A DNA stretch of 64,000 nt from Gammaproteobacteria bacterium (GTDB lineage Bacteria > Pseudomonadota > Gammaproteobacteria > JAUIAT01), in assembly GCA_030425295.1 (NCBI GenBank), contig JAUIAT010000007.1, forward strand, positions 51,598 to 115,597. Reading direction: 5' to 3'. A program made the position numbers and the translations under genes. Below are positions 1 to 9,185 of this stretch, piece after piece (position 1 is the first letter of the stretch; the number at the start of each line of letters is the position of its first letter). The notes beneath the pieces are model-generated. The model was not told the origin of the DNA and did no database searches. It worked only from the letters and a program-made list of their open reading frames with translations.

Positions 1-775
1 GTTGTGAGAATGGAATATATCTGAGATTGTCACTCTGTCGCATTGCTATTTTTGGTATTAATGTAATCCCTGTCCCCATTGAAATCATTTCTCTAAGGGT
101 TTCTAGGCTTGTTGCTCTAAACATTTCATTTTTAGTATTGATATTAGTTTTACAATAATTAATAGCTTCATCTCTCATGCAGTGCCCTTCGTCAAGCAAT
201 ATTAAGTCATTACTACTCAGGTCACTTTGTGAAATGGTTTTCTTTTTTGATAGTTTGCTATTGAGTGGCGCCGCAAGAAAAAAAGGATCTTCAAATAAGA
301 ACTCTTCTTTAAGTTGAGGGTCATTAATAGGTAGGCTTAAAAATGCTGCATCTAATTTACCGGTCTTAAGTTTTTCAATTAATACGTCACTTTTTTCTTC
401 AATAAGAAATAATTTAAGTTTATTGTTATCTTTCCTAATATTAGTTGAAAGCTTTGGAAATAAGTATGGTGCTAGCGTAGGAAACGCACCCAAGGTGAAA
501 GTGTTAGCAAACTGATCTTGATAGTTTTTAGCAATGTATTTGATGTCTTTGATATTCTGAAGGGATTTTTTTGCTGGATCATAAAGTTTCTTTCCTGCTT
601 CTGTGATAATTACTTTCTTGTTTGATCTTTCAAATAACTTAACTCCAAGTTCATCTTCGAGCTTCTTAAGCTGTATGCTCAGCGCGGGCTGACTAACAAA
701 ATTTTCTTCTGCTGCCTTTTTGAAGTGCTTATGCTCGCATACAGATACGAAGTATTTTAAATCTTTTATGTTCAT
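1..775 (-). CDS. oxyR: Hydrogen-peroxide-sensing LysR-type regulator OxyR (3' end cut off by window)
   Basis: The frame opens at the ATG at 775 and runs off the window edge, giving 258 residues without the C-terminus. Residues 1-60 form a LysR-type winged helix-turn-helix (FVSQPALSIQLKKLEDELG), and the rest is the periplasmic-binding-like sensor domain. The segment GHCMRDEAINYC places cysteines at residues 199 and 208, the same numbering as the disulfide-forming redox pair of E. coli OxyR, so this is OxyR rather than a generic LysR protein. In the family, oxidation of this pair turns on peroxide-defence genes. It is transcribed away from the gene starting at 926, with a short AT-rich shared intergenic region. 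No catalase or peroxiredoxin gene is visible beside it; any target to the left lies outside the window. Confidence 0.9.
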   Translation of the reverse strand, partial: MNIKDLKYFVSVCEHKHFKKAAEENFVSQPALSIQLKKLEDELGVKLFERSNKKVIITEAGKKLYDPAKKSLQNIKDIKYIAKNYQDQFANTFTLGAFPTLAPYLFPKLSTNIRKDNNKLKLFLIEEKSDVLIEKLKTGKLDAAFLSLPINDPQLKEEFLFEDPFFLAAPLNSKLSKKKTISQSDLSSNDLILLDEGHCMRDEAINYCKTNINTKNEMFRATSLETLREMISMGTGITLIPKIAMRQSDNLRYIPFSQ

Positions 776-925
776 CCTGGTTTTCTCAATACTAAATAAA
801 TAAAATTAATCATAGCAATAAAATAAATAAATTTTACTTATTATAACCTGTTTGTTTAAATGCAGACAAGGAATGCAGCAAGGCTATATGGAAGCTTAGT
901 TCTTAAAATATATGGGGATTTAACA

Positions 926-1870
926 ATGAAAACTTATTATGCATATAAATATAAATTTAATGGCAAAACTTTCTCTGCGCTAACTGATAAACCATATCGT
1001 GGTGTATCTGAGGAGCGGGAGGACTGGTCTGGTAATATGTACAGAATATATTCTCCACCTGGCGATTGTGACGGTAATAGAGTACTAAAGCCTGTGTTTA
1101 AAGATATTGATTATCCTATAATGAGATATCGTCCAAACCTGAAAAGTAAATTAGAAGCAAAAACGGGTCTTCATGAAGATATGTTGGATTTATTTGTTCG
1201 TGGCGATGAAAAAAAGATTGTAGAGTATTCAGAAAAGAAGGAACACGAAGATTTCATTAAAGAATTTCTTGCTTGGTTTATGAGGTATTTTGACGCATTG
1301 AGCTTAGCAAGATTTTTGGAGCCTTTAATTATTAATCATCAAGTAAAACTAGAAAAGCACTCAGCTAGCAGTAAGCAGTTTTTGTATGAATCAGTATGCG
1401 ATAAAAACCCTATAGGTAATATAGAGAAAATTGATAGCCTTATTGAGTGGTACGATGAGATGTTAAAGTATGATTTTATTACAAAACATCGTAACCCCAG
1501 ATGGGATAGTTTTTTCGGTAAAATTCATACAAAGTCAAATTTAAAATTACTTGATAAGGCCTGGGTTAAGTTTGATGAGCTAGCCAAATCGCGCGTTAAA
1601 AGTGAAAATTATATGGATGCATCGGAGTATTCAAGCTTACGTGAATCAAAATTAATAAAAGATTTGCTGCAAGTAAAGGGTGACCAGATAAGTACATATT
1701 TAGATAGATTTAATCTTCCAGAGAGCAACCCTGATTGTGAGGAAAGAGAAGATGATAAAATGCAGCCATCCGCGCCTCCTCGTGATGATAAGGTAGTAGA
1801 TGGTAATGAAGTGGTGCAGTATGAAGGCGGTTATCCTGAAATGGTGCCATTCTCTCCCTGCTACTCCTAA
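926..1870 (+). CDS. Unrecognised 314-residue protein, possibly effector-like
   Basis: I do not recognise this family. I chose the ATG at 926 because a GGGG ribosome-binding stretch lies about 9 bases upstream; an in-frame ATG at 860 would add 22 residues without a clear ribosome-binding site. The protein is hydrophilic and rich in Lys, Glu and Asp, with no signal peptide or membrane segment. It has an aromatic N-terminus (MKTYYAYKYKFNGKTF), a long mainly helical middle, and a low-complexity C-terminal tail after about residue 270 containing SAPPRDDK. It stands alone between oxyR and the convergent ankyrin gene. The disordered polar tail and effector-like neighbours make a secreted effector possible, but this is only inference. 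Confidence 0.55.
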   Translation: MKTYYAYKYKFNGKTFSALTDKPYRGVSEEREDWSGNMYRIYSPPGDCDGNRVLKPVFKDIDYPIMRYRPNLKSKLEAKTGLHEDMLDLFVRGDEKKIVEYSEKKEHEDFIKEFLAWFMRYFDALSLARFLEPLIINHQVKLEKHSASSKQFLYESVCDKNPIGNIEKIDSLIEWYDEMLKYDFITKHRNPRWDSFFGKIHTKSNLKLLDKAWVKFDELAKSRVKSENYMDASEYSSLRESKLIKDLLQVKGDQISTYLDRFNLPESNPDCEEREDDKMQPSAPPRDDKVVDGNEVVQYEGGYPEMVPFSPCYS

Positions 1871-1948
1871 CGTTGCGTGGTGTTCAGGTAGCAGATCCCA
1901 ATAACTCTAAGTTGAAGTCATGTAGCGGCTGGTGGAGCGCATCTAAAT

Positions 1949-3361
1949 TTAGAAGCGTTTACCCCGCACATGGCGGCATGTTTCTTGACATATTTCAGCA
2001 ATTTCATGATTGTTAGCTTCAATAGCTAAATCATAAGGTGTCATGCCTTTGTGGTTGGTTAAATTAGTTTTTGCTCCAGCCTTTACTAGTAGGGATGCAG
2101 TTTGGGTGTCACCCGACTTTGCAGCATAATGTAGAGCAGACATAAAGGATGCATTGTTTTGAGTATTTAGATCAGCATTATGTTGTATAAATAGCTTTAT
2201 AATATGAATGTTTTTGGCTCTTACTGCATAATGTAATGGAGTTTCCCCAAAAGAGTCCTTCATATTAAGCATTTCTAAAGGCTGTTCTAATAAATACTCA
2301 CATATGCTAAAAAAACCTCTAGCAGCGGCATAATGTAGAGGGGATACCATCTCTTCTTGTGTAGTAATTAAGGGGTCAGCTCCGCCATCCATCAGCAACT
2401 TCAAGGAGCCTAGTTGATTGCCTGAAACTGAGTAAAAAAGAGCGTTAACTCCATGGGTTGACTTATCTTCAAGACTAAAGTTTGCTAAATTTATTTTTTG
2501 AATTAAATAATCAAGGGCAGCTAAATCACCATATTTAGCCGCAGACATAAGCATGTTATTGCCCGTTATAGGGTCAACAACGGTATTTAGGTTTATATTT
2601 TTAAGGTTTACTAATCTGGAGGGAAATGGCAAGCAAGGGTTTTCACTAAAAATTTTAAGGGCATATGAGGGGTAAATAGACTCTCCAAATGCATCAATTA
2701 GGGCGATTCCTATGTCTTCGATTGAGCTTACACTTTCAGTGTAGGGGAATTTGTTTGCATCAATAATATCAAAACTTTTATAAATATAATTATATTGTAC
2801 GCAAATAGCATGGGATAAACTGCTAACTTTTATAAATATGTTTGCTTGGGCCTCATTGGCGATTTTTGCGATTTCTTTAAAAGGGTTGGTAATTGATAAT
2901 ATATTGCCGTTGATGACTTCTAAATGAACCATTTTTAGGTTGTCAGGCTGCGAAATTAGTTGATGCCTAAAAAGGCAGTCAAAAATAGCTTGATGGTCAT
3001 TTTGTCCATAGTGTCCATCAAATATCTTTGGATACAGGTAGGGGCTTTGGGCTAACGAAATCCCCTGAAGGAAATTTTTAAATTCATAATTTATGTTTGC
3101 ATCATCTAATGCAAATTCTTCATTTGGTGTATTATAGATCTGATAAGTTGCTTCTTTAAATTCATTAATTTTACCGCTAATACCATATCCAATAGCCATA
3201 TAAGCATAGCCTGAGCACACACCTTTAGTATTTATGTCTGAAACATTGGCTATTTTTAGTTTATTAAGAAGGTTTAAATGGTTGTAACGAAGAATGTTGG
3301 CCGTTATATAATTTTTATAATGATATAACTGGGGATTTTTTTTGAGTGTATATTTAAACAT
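1949..3361 (-). CDS. Ankyrin-repeat protein with putative papain-like (C58/YopT-like) cysteine protease domain, copy A
   Basis: The protein has 470 residues. The N-terminal half carries GVCSGYAYMAIGYG with Cys49, then HAICVQY with His184, and a beta-strand-like segment ending IIDAN with Asp201. This C...H-x16-D order and its local contexts resemble the catalytic triad of YopT/AvrPphB-type (C58) papain-fold proteases, although overall similarity cannot be judged by eye. Residues about 266-455 form at least five ankyrin repeats (SPLHYAAARGFFSICEYLLEQ, TPLHYAVRAKNIHIIKLFIQH, SALHYAAKSGDTQTASLLVKAGA). There is no signal peptide or membrane segment. It is a tandem paralogue of the gene directly upstream on the same strand, separated by about 58 bp. 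Secretion into a host and proteolytic activity are inferred. An alternative is a transglutaminase-like or inactive papain fold. Confidence 0.7.
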   Translation of the reverse strand: MFKYTLKKNPQLYHYKNYITANILRYNHLNLLNKLKIANVSDINTKGVCSGYAYMAIGYGISGKINEFKEATYQIYNTPNEEFALDDANINYEFKNFLQGISLAQSPYLYPKIFDGHYGQNDHQAIFDCLFRHQLISQPDNLKMVHLEVINGNILSITNPFKEIAKIANEAQANIFIKVSSLSHAICVQYNYIYKSFDIIDANKFPYTESVSSIEDIGIALIDAFGESIYPSYALKIFSENPCLPFPSRLVNLKNINLNTVVDPITGNNMLMSAAKYGDLAALDYLIQKINLANFSLEDKSTHGVNALFYSVSGNQLGSLKLLMDGGADPLITTQEEMVSPLHYAAARGFFSICEYLLEQPLEMLNMKDSFGETPLHYAVRAKNIHIIKLFIQHNADLNTQNNASFMSALHYAAKSGDTQTASLLVKAGAKTNLTNHKGMTPYDLAIEANNHEIAEICQETCRHVRGKRF

Positions 3362-3395
3362 AATCTATTCATTCAATAATTAAAAAACAAGTTGT

Positions 3396-3407
3396 CAACA
3401 GAACCTA
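3396..3407 (+). repeat. Near-copy of the dispersed 12-bp motif CAACAGACCCTA
   Basis: CAACAGAACCTA lies between the two tandem ankyrin genes and differs by one base from the motif found exactly at 9146, 10227 (inverted), 43853 (inverted) and 43929. It may be a worn end of the same small element. Confidence 0.4.
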
Positions 3408-3419
3408 AGCTAGCAATTA

Positions 3420-4802
3420 TCAAAAGGTGCTTGTGCTAATCTTGGGGCTAGTTCTTTTAACCATGTCAGCTATTTCTTTATTTCCAATATCGCAAGCAAT
3501 ATCATAAGCAGTCATCCCGCTGGCTTCCACTAAATTAGGGTTAGCTCCAGCTGCAATAAGTAAAGAAACAATTTCTGTTTGCTCCCCTAAAACGGCTATA
3601 TGAAGCGGAGATCTGCGATAATACAAATCTTGTGCATCCAGATAAGCGTTATATTTTATTAGTAATTTAACTATATGAGGGTGATCCTCAGACACTGCAT
3701 AATGCAAGGGAGTATTGCCATATGAATCCCCAAGATTAGCTAGGACACAGGGTTGATCAAGTAAATATTCGCAAATGTCAGAGAAGCCATAGGAAACTGC
3801 CCTGTGAATAAGAGAAGTTCCGTTTTCTCCGGCTGGGATGGTAAGGTCAGCTCCACTATCTGCTAGGATTTTTAATGAATCAAGTTTGTTAGATGCAACC
3901 GCATGAGATGTTAGGTTGTATATATCGATGTCTTTTTTGCTGAAATCAATCGCACCTGTTTGAATTAAATATTTAAGAGCGTCTAGATCTCCATTTTTAG
4001 AGGCGATTGAAAGCATATTGAGCTTAGCGCTAGGATCGTTAATTATATTTAAGTTTATATTTTTAAGCGGGGATAATCTTTTAGGGAAGCTTGGTATGGG
4101 TTTGTCGCAATATATTTGTAGCCCATATAGCGGATATGTTTTTCCATCTAGCGCGTCTTTTGTTGCCTCTCCTATCTGCATTGCCTCAACAATTTCGGTG
4201 TGAGGAAAGTCGTTAGCATCAATGATTTCAAAGTATTTATGAATGTGGTCGTATCTAATGCAGATTGCATGGTGTGGGTTAGTTATGTGCATGTACATAT
4301 TAGTTTTTGCGCAATTAGCTATCTCTGCTATTTTTTCAAAAGTTTTAATAATAGAGTTAACTTCGCTATTAATAACTTCATTATGAATAAATTTAATATT
4401 GCTAGGAGATGGCGTGATTTTTTGCTCAAAAAGATAGTTGAAAATTGCTTTAATGTCAGTTTGGCCATAGTGTCCTCCTAGTAACTTTGGGTATTGGTAG
4501 GGGGATTGGGAAACTTCAATTCCATGAAAAAAACTTTGAAATTCTTTTAGGTTTTCATATTTTTCGGGGGAGTTATATATTTCTAGTGACTTTTTTAGGA
4601 AGTCTTCTATTTTGCCATTAACTCCATACCCTATAGCCATATAAGCATACCCTGAGCAGACGCCGGAACAGTCTTTGTTTGTTGTTCGCGATGTTTTCAT
4701 TTTTTTAATGAGGTCAGTGTGGTTATATCGCATAATTTGACGCGATAATACTGGCCTTTGAAATAAGGCGCGTGGATTATTTTTAAGTAAATATCTGAAC
4801 AT
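3420..4802 (-). CDS. Ankyrin-repeat protein with putative papain-like cysteine protease domain, copy B
   Basis: This is a paralogue of the downstream gene and aligns from end to end: MFRYLLKNNP against MFKYTLKKNP, and GVCSGYAYMAIGYG in both. That alignment sets the start at the ATG at 4802, giving 460 residues; the frame is open for 21 more codons upstream without support. The candidate triad is again Cys49, His178 (HHAICIRY) and Asp195 (EIIDAN), with H-x16-D spacing kept although the surrounding sequence has diverged. Such retention suggests functional constraint. A conserved GGHYGQTD motif near residue 110 is also shared. Ankyrin repeats occupy about residues 255-450. The pair arose by tandem duplication and has drifted well apart. 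The start has only a weak ribosome-binding site. Confidence 0.7.
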   Translation of the reverse strand: MFRYLLKNNPRALFQRPVLSRQIMRYNHTDLIKKMKTSRTTNKDCSGVCSGYAYMAIGYGVNGKIEDFLKKSLEIYNSPEKYENLKEFQSFFHGIEVSQSPYQYPKLLGGHYGQTDIKAIFNYLFEQKITPSPSNIKFIHNEVINSEVNSIIKTFEKIAEIANCAKTNMYMHITNPHHAICIRYDHIHKYFEIIDANDFPHTEIVEAMQIGEATKDALDGKTYPLYGLQIYCDKPIPSFPKRLSPLKNINLNIINDPSAKLNMLSIASKNGDLDALKYLIQTGAIDFSKKDIDIYNLTSHAVASNKLDSLKILADSGADLTIPAGENGTSLIHRAVSYGFSDICEYLLDQPCVLANLGDSYGNTPLHYAVSEDHPHIVKLLIKYNAYLDAQDLYYRRSPLHIAVLGEQTEIVSLLIAAGANPNLVEASGMTAYDIACDIGNKEIADMVKRTSPKISTSTF

Positions 4803-4909
4803 GAGAAACAAACCTATTACACTAAAACAATCATAATGATAACATTTTGTGCTAAATTTGGTCAAATTGTGGGGTTGTTTGCGCCATGAGTCGTGGGTAT
4901 ACCATTGGC

Positions 4910-6265
4910 TTAGTTCTTATTTGTTGATCTGAATAGTTCGCTTACTTTTGAATAGATATTTACTAATTTATTATCGCTTTTGTATTTTTTGCGAATATTA
5001 GTATAGGTTTGTTTGTTGTAGTCAGACCAAAATTCTTCTTCGGTGCTATATACTTGTCCCCACATCCACTTTTTGCCATTTAGCTCTCGTAAACAAAATT
5101 CAATTTCACGGTTACGTTTGATAAAGTCACCCATTCCACCTTTTGGGGGCCCCCATACCCCAAAATCAACATAACCTTCGCCACATGGTATTGAGAAAAG
5201 TTTTTCTTCTTTAGGAGCTTTTACAGGAATTAACCAGAGTGGGTAGACTTGAATGTTTTTATCTAGGAATCTAAAGAAATTCTGCATTTTACTCATTGGT
5301 AGTAATACATCTTGCAAGATGTTTTCATGGTCACGCTTCATGAGGGTGCGTTTGTAGAGGTGCTTGTAGAGATTGGCGCAAGATAAAAATGGTCCGATAA
5401 AAAGGCGATTCCATAGGTTATGCTTCCAGTGAAGCCCAAGCCAAAATGCTCCGCGGTCCCACCTAAATACATATTCATCATACTTTATATACTCAACGTA
5501 ATTAGGTTTGTTAGTTTTTTCAATTACATGGGGTAGATACCATTTACTGAAAGGGTATTTTAGTGAAAGTTTGTGAAAGATAAGGTCTTTTAGCGATATT
5601 TTATCAACACCTATGCCCTCTGCCAGGCGAAAATCGGTTTTGCTTGTAGCGATGCATTCAACAAATTCATTGGCGTTTTTGTTTTGCAAGGATTTATCAA
5701 AGGCTGCATGAACCTCTTCTATACTGGTGAGCTTTGAGTATCTGAGCTTTACATATTTTGGGGCATGAATAAGTTTTAGTTTGATCTTTGTTATTATAGC
5801 AATTGAGCCAAATGATCCTGGAAGCGCATTATAAAGATCTTTATTTTTTTCATTTGTTGCAGTAATTAATGTGCCATCTGCTAGCAAAAGCTCGTATTCA
5901 ATAACGGCTTCGTCTATAAAGCCGTGATTAAAAGAAGAGCTTTCGCCGCCCAGCCCTTGTATGGCTCCACCAAAAGTCATGTGTTTAAACTCAGTGATGA
6001 CTGGAGTTGTAACTTTATGTTTTGTGGATTTTTTAATGAATTGCTCCATGCTGACTAAAGGCTCAAGTACGACATACATTTTGTCAAGATTAAGCTCGAT
6101 GATCTGGTTGAGCTGTGAAACATCAATTTGTGTTTTGTTTTGTTTGTACTTAAAGCTTCGAGAGCAGCAGGTACTAGAGCGTTTTAAAGCTATTTGTCCG
6201 TTAGCTTCTTTTAGTTGCTGCTGAATTTTAGTTACGTCATTATTATGCTGTTCAATGCTTTTCAT
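4910..6265 (-). CDS. FAD-linked oxidoreductase resembling delta(24)-sterol reductase (DHCR24)
   Basis: The 451-residue protein has a PCMH/VAO-type FAD-binding domain. It includes VVLEPLVSMEQ near residue 65, FGGAIQGLGGESSSFNHG at 98-115 and YELLLADGTLI at 124-134. Segments typical of eukaryotic DHCR24 follow: YVKLRY, a QVYPLWLIP-like strand (VYPLWLIPVKAP), and EEFWSDYNKQTYTNIRKKY near the C-terminus. DHCR24 reduces the side-chain double bond of sterol precursors using NADPH. Bacteria rarely make sterols, so a homologue in a presumed intracellular bacterium may act on host-derived sterols or another lipid; this is inference. The N-terminal membrane anchor of animal DHCR24 is missing. The alternative DprE1 (decaprenyl-ribose oxidase) has the same fold but a different glycine-rich motif. 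No other sterol gene is visible nearby. Confidence 0.75.
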   Translation of the reverse strand: MKSIEQHNNDVTKIQQQLKEANGQIALKRSSTCCSRSFKYKQNKTQIDVSQLNQIIELNLDKMYVVLEPLVSMEQFIKKSTKHKVTTPVITEFKHMTFGGAIQGLGGESSSFNHGFIDEAVIEYELLLADGTLITATNEKNKDLYNALPGSFGSIAIITKIKLKLIHAPKYVKLRYSKLTSIEEVHAAFDKSLQNKNANEFVECIATSKTDFRLAEGIGVDKISLKDLIFHKLSLKYPFSKWYLPHVIEKTNKPNYVEYIKYDEYVFRWDRGAFWLGLHWKHNLWNRLFIGPFLSCANLYKHLYKRTLMKRDHENILQDVLLPMSKMQNFFRFLDKNIQVYPLWLIPVKAPKEEKLFSIPCGEGYVDFGVWGPPKGGMGDFIKRNREIEFCLRELNGKKWMWGQVYSTEEEFWSDYNKQTYTNIRKKYKSDNKLVNIYSKVSELFRSTNKN

Positions 6266-6491
6266 GGTGCAAATCCTTTGCGATTTAATTTTATATTATC
6301 ACAATAAAATCAATCGATTAGTATTTATAGTACTATGTCACTCTGCGCTAATCGCGGGGGCATACTTATAGTAAAGCCCAGATCATTAAAATTAACAAAT
6401 CAGACTGTACTGAGGGGGCGCATGGTCGGGTGCTTGGCTTAAGGACAAAAACATATGATTTGTTATAATGTATAAATTTCAGGGGGTTTTA

Positions 6492-6830
6492 ATGAGTGAT
6501 TTTCCACATTGTCCACAATGTAATGGTGAGTATACATATCAAGATAATACATTATTTGTTTGTCCGGAGTGCGCTTATGAGTGGAGTGCTGAAAGTCTTT
6601 CTGGTGATGATGAGTTGGTTATTAAGGATGCGCATGGTAATACTCTTCAGGATGGCGATACAGTTTCAGTTATCAAGGATTTAAAAGTGAAGGGCTCTTC
6701 TTCTGTGGTTAAAGTTGGAACCAAAGTGAAAAATATTCGTTTGGTTTTTGAGGGTGATCATAATATTGATTGCAAGGTGCCGGGAATCGGCCCTATGAAG
6801 CTTAAGTCCGAGTTCGTGAAGAAAGTTTAA
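6492..6830 (+). CDS. yjdM: Zinc-ribbon protein YjdM (PhnA family)
   Basis: This is a 112-residue protein close in length and sequence to E. coli YjdM. A zinc ribbon at the N-terminus (CPQC and CPEC pairs, within residues 7-31) is followed by a small beta-rich domain with [22 protein letters not shown] and [13 protein letters not shown]. Despite the historical name PhnA, the family is not the phosphonoacetate hydrolase, and its role is unclear. The start at 6492 is supported by AGGGGG six bases upstream; an ATG at 6468 lacks such a site. Its last four bases overlap the end of the convergent rsmE gene. Confidence 0.92.
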   Translation: MSDFPHCPQCNGEYTYQDNTLFVCPECAYEWSAESLSGDDELVIKDAHGNTLQDGDTVSVIKDLKVKGSSSVVKVGTKVKNIRLVFEGDHNIDCKVPGIGPMKLKSEFVKKV

Positions 6831-7561
6831 ATATCTCCGAAATGAGATTGGAGAGCCGCAATTGCAGCGAGTCCTGCGGTTTCGGTTCTCATGATTCTTG
6901 GCCCAAGCTTTAATAGGGTGCAGTTATTATCCTCAAATAGATAATTTTCATCTTGTGAAAATCCGCCCTCAGGGCCGATTGCAATATTTATGGGTGCTTC
7001 TGGGCATGTTTCGGCTATGTCTTTTAGTTTTGTGTCGCCTTGAGTTGCAAGTGCTAAAGTTGTGCCGGGTTTTTCCATCCAAATCCAGCTGTCTAGCTTC
7101 ATTGGTTCATTGAGTTTTGGTAGTTTTACTCTGCCTGACTGTTCGCAAGCACTTATAATAACTTTTTGCCAATGATCCATTCGCTTTTCTTGTTTTTGTG
7201 CAGTTAGTTTAACTTGGGTGTGGGCTGTAAATATTGGTGTTATTTCGGCGACCCCAAGTTCAACTGCTTTTTGAATTATCCAGTCCATTTTGTCACCACG
7301 GGCAATGCCTTGGGCGAGATGAATTTTAAGAGGCGACTCAACTTCAGGTGTTGAGGTTTCAGTTATGGATGCTATTGCTAATTTGCCGTGAATTGCCTCG
7401 ATTGTGCATCGATATTCGTTAATTGTGTTGTTAAAAATAAAAATTTCATCACCAATGGCAAAGCGTAGAACTTTCAATAAATGATGGCTTGCCTCGGGGG
7501 TTAGTTTGCAGGGTAGTGATGGATCAATTGTGTAGGGATGATAAATTCTAGTTTTTCTCAT
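6827..7561 (-). CDS. rsmE: 16S rRNA (uracil-1498-N3) methyltransferase
   Basis: This 244-residue protein is the usual RsmE length. It has an N-terminal PUA-like RNA-binding domain ([15 protein letters not shown]) and a C-terminal SPOUT (trefoil-knot) methyltransferase domain. The SAM-binding loops are visible as [15 protein letters not shown] and [19 protein letters not shown]. It methylates U1498 in helix 44 of 16S rRNA in the assembled small subunit. It follows ubiJ by four bases on the same strand and probably shares a transcript with ubiE-ubiJ. It converges on yjdM with a 4-bp overlap. Confidence 0.95.
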   Translation of the reverse strand: MRKTRIYHPYTIDPSLPCKLTPEASHHLLKVLRFAIGDEIFIFNNTINEYRCTIEAIHGKLAIASITETSTPEVESPLKIHLAQGIARGDKMDWIIQKAVELGVAEITPIFTAHTQVKLTAQKQEKRMDHWQKVIISACEQSGRVKLPKLNEPMKLDSWIWMEKPGTTLALATQGDTKLKDIAETCPEAPINIAIGPEGGFSQDENYLFEDNNCTLLKLGPRIMRTETAGLAAIAALQSHFGDI

Positions 7562-7565
7562 GTTC

Positions 7566-8156
7566 TTACTTGGATCTATTTAGTTTGGCTTGAAAACGAG
7601 CAACATCGTCTCGCAATTTAGCAATATCTTGATAGAAGGACTCGATTTCATTTTTTGAGGGTAAAATCCTTATTTCTTCTTGAAGATAATCGGCCATATT
7701 GAGCTTAACGGAGCCTATGGCGTTTTTGATAATGTTTCTGGTATTTCGAATATGTTTACTGATTTCGTGGGCTAGGATGTCTCCTGTGATATATGAAATC
7801 TTTTCTTCCCAATCAATGTCCATTGCTTGCATAATTTCCATTATGTTTTGCATTAGATGTAAATCACCTTGAATAGTCACACCTTTAAGCTGAGTTGGTT
7901 TTGTGCTCGGGTTCGTTAAAATTTGTAGCAAAGTTTCAGTTGTAAGCTTGATTTTTGCATCGAATTTGTTGTCTTGAGGTTTAAATTCAACACCATCTTT
8001 GGTAAAAACTGCCTTTAAGTTAAGGTGCCAGTTTTGCAGAGAAAAGGCTATTACTTTGCCATCAAGACTCACAATTTTAGGCCAAGTCTGTGGGTCAGCC
8101 TTTAAATACTGATTGCAAGCTATCGCCATTGTCCTGAGTGGAATCTCTCTAATCAT
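7566..8156 (-). CDS. ubiJ: Ubiquinone biosynthesis accessory factor UbiJ (SCP2-like lipid-binding)
   Basis: The 196-residue protein has an N-terminal SCP2/sterol-carrier-like domain (about residues 15-115, with DGKVIAFSLQNWHLNLKAVF and a TQLKGVTIQGDLHLM segment). A predicted C-terminal coiled coil ends FYQDIAKLRDDVARFQAKL. UbiJ is a scaffold that binds lipid intermediates in the soluble ubiquinone-assembly complex with UbiK. It sits directly after ubiE, the usual gammaproteobacterial order. Here ubiB does not follow; rsmE does. Confidence 0.88.
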   Translation of the reverse strand: MIREIPLRTMAIACNQYLKADPQTWPKIVSLDGKVIAFSLQNWHLNLKAVFTKDGVEFKPQDNKFDAKIKLTTETLLQILTNPSTKPTQLKGVTIQGDLHLMQNIMEIMQAMDIDWEEKISYITGDILAHEISKHIRNTRNIIKNAIGSVKLNMADYLQEEIRILPSKNEIESFYQDIAKLRDDVARFQAKLNRSK

Positions 8157-8210
8157 GAAAATATCCCAATTTTAGCCTGTTAGGTTGGCCAAAACAGAAT
8201 GTTACTAATC

Positions 8211-8951
8211 TCATAGCTTATATCCTCTATGAATGGCAACAATGCCCCCACTTAGATTATAGTGGTTGCACATCTCAAAACCAGATTTTCCCATCATTGA
8301 TTGCAGGGTCTCTTGGTCTGGATGCATTCTAATGGACTCTGCTAAATAGCGATAACTGTCAGCATCCTTTGCAATTAATTGGCCTATTTTCGGCAAAATG
8401 CTAAAAGAGTAAGTGTCATAAATAGACTTTAATGCATTAACTCTAAGTTTTGAAAACTCCAAGATAATTAATCTTCCGCCTGGTTTTAAAACCCTAAAAA
8501 TTGAGTCTAATGCCATTTGTTGGTCGGTAACATTTCTAAGGCCAAAAGCAATTGTGACACAGTCAAAAGTGTTATCAGCAAACGGCAGGTATTGAGCATC
8601 AGCTTGGGCAAATTTTATCTCAGCGTGGCCTTCATCGAGCAATCGATCGCGACCGCGAGAAAGCATGGCATTATTTAAATCTGATGCAACAACAGTGCCA
8701 GTTTTACCAACAGCTTTTGCAATTTTAATTGTGAGGTCACCGCTGCCTGCTGCAAGATCCAAAGCCTTTTCGCCGGGTCGTAAATTCGTCATCTTGATTG
8801 CCCGACGTTTCCATAAGCGATGTAGTCCAAGTGACATAAGGTCATTCATTATGTCATAGTTGGAGGCAACCGATGTAAACACATCTTGAACTTTTTCTGT
8901 TTTTTTCTCGGCTGAGTCTACTTTCTCAAATCCGAAGTGATGATCTGTCAT
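8211..8951 (-). CDS. ubiE: Ubiquinone/menaquinone biosynthesis C-methyltransferase UbiE
   Basis: The 246-residue class I SAM methyltransferase has UbiE signatures: [21 protein letters not shown] near residue 33, SAM motif I as [16 protein letters not shown], the FGLRNVTD motif, and the C-terminal [13 protein letters not shown]. It carries out C-methylation of the benzoquinol (and naphthoquinol) ring. It is the first gene of a minus-strand run ubiE-ubiJ-rsmE, and the promoter should lie in the roughly 230-bp gap shared with the divergent ada gene. Confidence 0.95.
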   Translation of the reverse strand: MTDHHFGFEKVDSAEKKTEKVQDVFTSVASNYDIMNDLMSLGLHRLWKRRAIKMTNLRPGEKALDLAAGSGDLTIKIAKAVGKTGTVVASDLNNAMLSRGRDRLLDEGHAEIKFAQADAQYLPFADNTFDCVTIAFGLRNVTDQQMALDSIFRVLKPGGRLIILEFSKLRVNALKSIYDTYSFSILPKIGQLIAKDADSYRYLAESIRMHPDQETLQSMMGKSGFEMCNHYNLSGGIVAIHRGYKL

Positions 8952-9145
8952 GCAAGCACTCTAATTTTAAAAATTATGTGTATTATACCTAAACTATCTC
9001 TGTACGAGAAGTGTGCTTTTAAAAGCGTAATTTCGTTTTTTGTTTAAATAAAAAACAATGAAAGATTTTCGGCGCTGATTCCTGAATTACCTGCTAAACT
9101 AACTTAGTGTTTGTTGAAACTTAATCTTATTGTAATACCAACTAT

Positions 9146-9157
9146 CAACAGACCCTA
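9146..9157 (+). repeat. Dispersed 12-bp motif CAACAGACCCTA
   Basis: This exact copy sits just upstream of ada, and an inverted exact copy overlaps the ada stop codon at 10227. The same 12-mer bounds the 88-bp element at 43853-43940. It resembles the terminal repeat of a small insertion element, but no transposase is present. Confidence 0.5.
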
Positions 9158-9185
9158 TATACCTAATAAATAACATGAGGCCTAA

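Noticed and set aside
4018..4481. Two plus-strand frames opposite ankyrin gene B
   Set aside because: Shadow frames of a clear minus-strand coding gene; no ribosome-binding site or recognisable domain.
4910..6265. DprE1 partner for the UbiA-type enzyme
   Set aside because: The motifs after the FAD domain match DHCR24 better than DprE1, and the gene is about 40 kb from the UbiA gene.
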